Positions 6,034 to 6,216 of a stretch of 6,216 nt of DNA are shown here, one piece after another (position 1 is the stretch's first letter; every line of letters begins with the position of its first letter). Under the pieces are notes generated by a model that was given only the letters and a program-made list of their open reading frames with translations, had not been told where the DNA came from and made no database searches. Position numbers and translations under genes: made by a program. The stretch covers positions 1 through 6,216 of the forward strand of contig JAJPYW010000209.1 in NCBI GenBank assembly GCA_021204715.1, written 5' to 3'. This DNA is from Prevotellaceae bacterium (GTDB lineage: Bacteria; Bacteroidota; Bacteroidia; Bacteroidales; Bacteroidaceae).

Positions 6034-6065
6034 TAGGGTGCATAAACTCGAGTTTCTACACCCTA
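6034..6065. repeat. Interrupted 32-bp palindrome
   Basis: TAGGGTG (6034-6040) is the reverse complement of CACCCTA (6059-6065), and between them lies the perfect 12-bp palindrome AAACTCGAGTTT (6044-6055), with only two mismatched pairs in the 3-nt joints. It could extrude as a cruciform or fold in RNA. No T-tract follows on either strand. Confidence 0.65.
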
Positions 6066-6159
6066 AGGAAAGCATTGATGAGATTGCAACGTATGGGATG
6101 ATGAAATTATATCGGCAGAATTGCTTAATCCTAATGAAAGCATTGATGAGGTTATAACG
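6062..6159. repeat. 30-bp imperfect direct repeat, 68 bp apart
   Basis: Bases 6062-6091 and 6130-6159 agree at 26 of 30 positions, including the exact 15-mer GAAAGCATTGATGAG (6068-6082 and 6136-6150). The 68-bp step equals about three of the 23-bp units in the surrounding array, suggesting a higher-order duplication of three units. Confidence 0.7.
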
Positions 6160-6216
6160 ATAGTATTGATGAAGATCTATGGAAGCGCTTCGATAACTCC
6201 TATGGAAGCGCTTCGA

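Larger units (their letters stand above)
5890..6216. repeat. Degenerate ~23-bp-period repeat array, open at the right edge
   Basis: No gene is seen here. A core resembling YCTAYGGAANC recurs with its CTA at 5904, 5923, 5946, 5972, 6017, 6063, 6131, 6177 and 6200. Weaker cores sit near 5994, 6041, 6090, 6109 and 6154, so neighbouring units are 19-27 bp apart and mostly 22-24. The units are most alike at the right end: CTATGGAAGCGCTTCGA is exact at 6177-6193 and 6200-6216. GGAATCTTTTCC is exact at 5931-5942 and 5976-5987. The array reaches the end of the window and may continue. A period of 23 is not a whole number of codons, which argues against a repetitive protein. Confidence 0.6.

Noticed and set aside
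5890..6216. CRISPR array
   Set aside because: Units are about 23 bp, degenerate and contiguous, with no constant repeat plus unique spacer pattern, and there are no cas genes.
1..6216. tRNA or rRNA genes
   Set aside because: I looked for T-arm (GTTCRANYC-like) and cloverleaf patterns in the gaps on both strands and found none.

Overview
The window looks like chromosomal core DNA from a Bacteroidales bacterium, most likely Bacteroides or a close relative. Three things suggest this: the gene set (PyrK/PyrD-type dihydroorotate dehydrogenase, a short AMP nucleosidase, and a stand-alone HsdR_N-type protein beside holA), several TAnnTTTG promoter boxes of the Bacteroidetes sigma factor type, and start codons preceded by A/T-rich sequence rather than strong Shine-Dalgarno sites. 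Coding DNA is moderately GC-rich and the longest intergenic stretch is very AT-rich.

Layout. At 1-64 (+) is the last 20 codons of a gene that looks like trmD, followed by a probable terminator. On the minus strand, pyrD (156-1067) and pyrK (1055-1831) overlap by 13 nt and form a two-gene unit transcribed from pyrK into pyrD. Upstream of pyrK are a promoter box and, just beyond it, a hairpin with a T-tract that probably ends the next gene. That gene, at 2099-2635 (-), encodes an XRE-type helix-turn-helix regulator. A gene-free stretch of about 780 bp follows (2636-3417). Its first three quarters are AT-rich and full of palindromes and short repeats, and its last 200 bp are GC-rich with a strong hairpin. 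Then come holA (3418-4437, -) and an AMP nucleosidase gene (4514-5317, -), probably co-transcribed. Divergent from them is a small PD-(D/E)XK nuclease-like gene (5413-5862, +). The window ends in a gene-free repeat region (about 5890-6216).

How the genes relate. PyrK and PyrD together form the NAD-dependent class 1B dihydroorotate dehydrogenase of pyrimidine synthesis. AMP nucleosidase adjusts the adenylate pool. HolA is the clamp-loader delta subunit. TrmD methylates tRNA. These are housekeeping functions grouped by synteny, not one dedicated system. I see no transposase, phage gene, CRISPR array, toxin-antitoxin pair or complete restriction system.

The least explained signals are a degenerate array at the right edge with a period of about 23 bp, the gene-free stretch between the regulator and holA (including a consensus promoter aimed at the 3' end of holA), and a tiny ORF with a perfect Shine-Dalgarno site woven into the hairpin upstream of pyrK.
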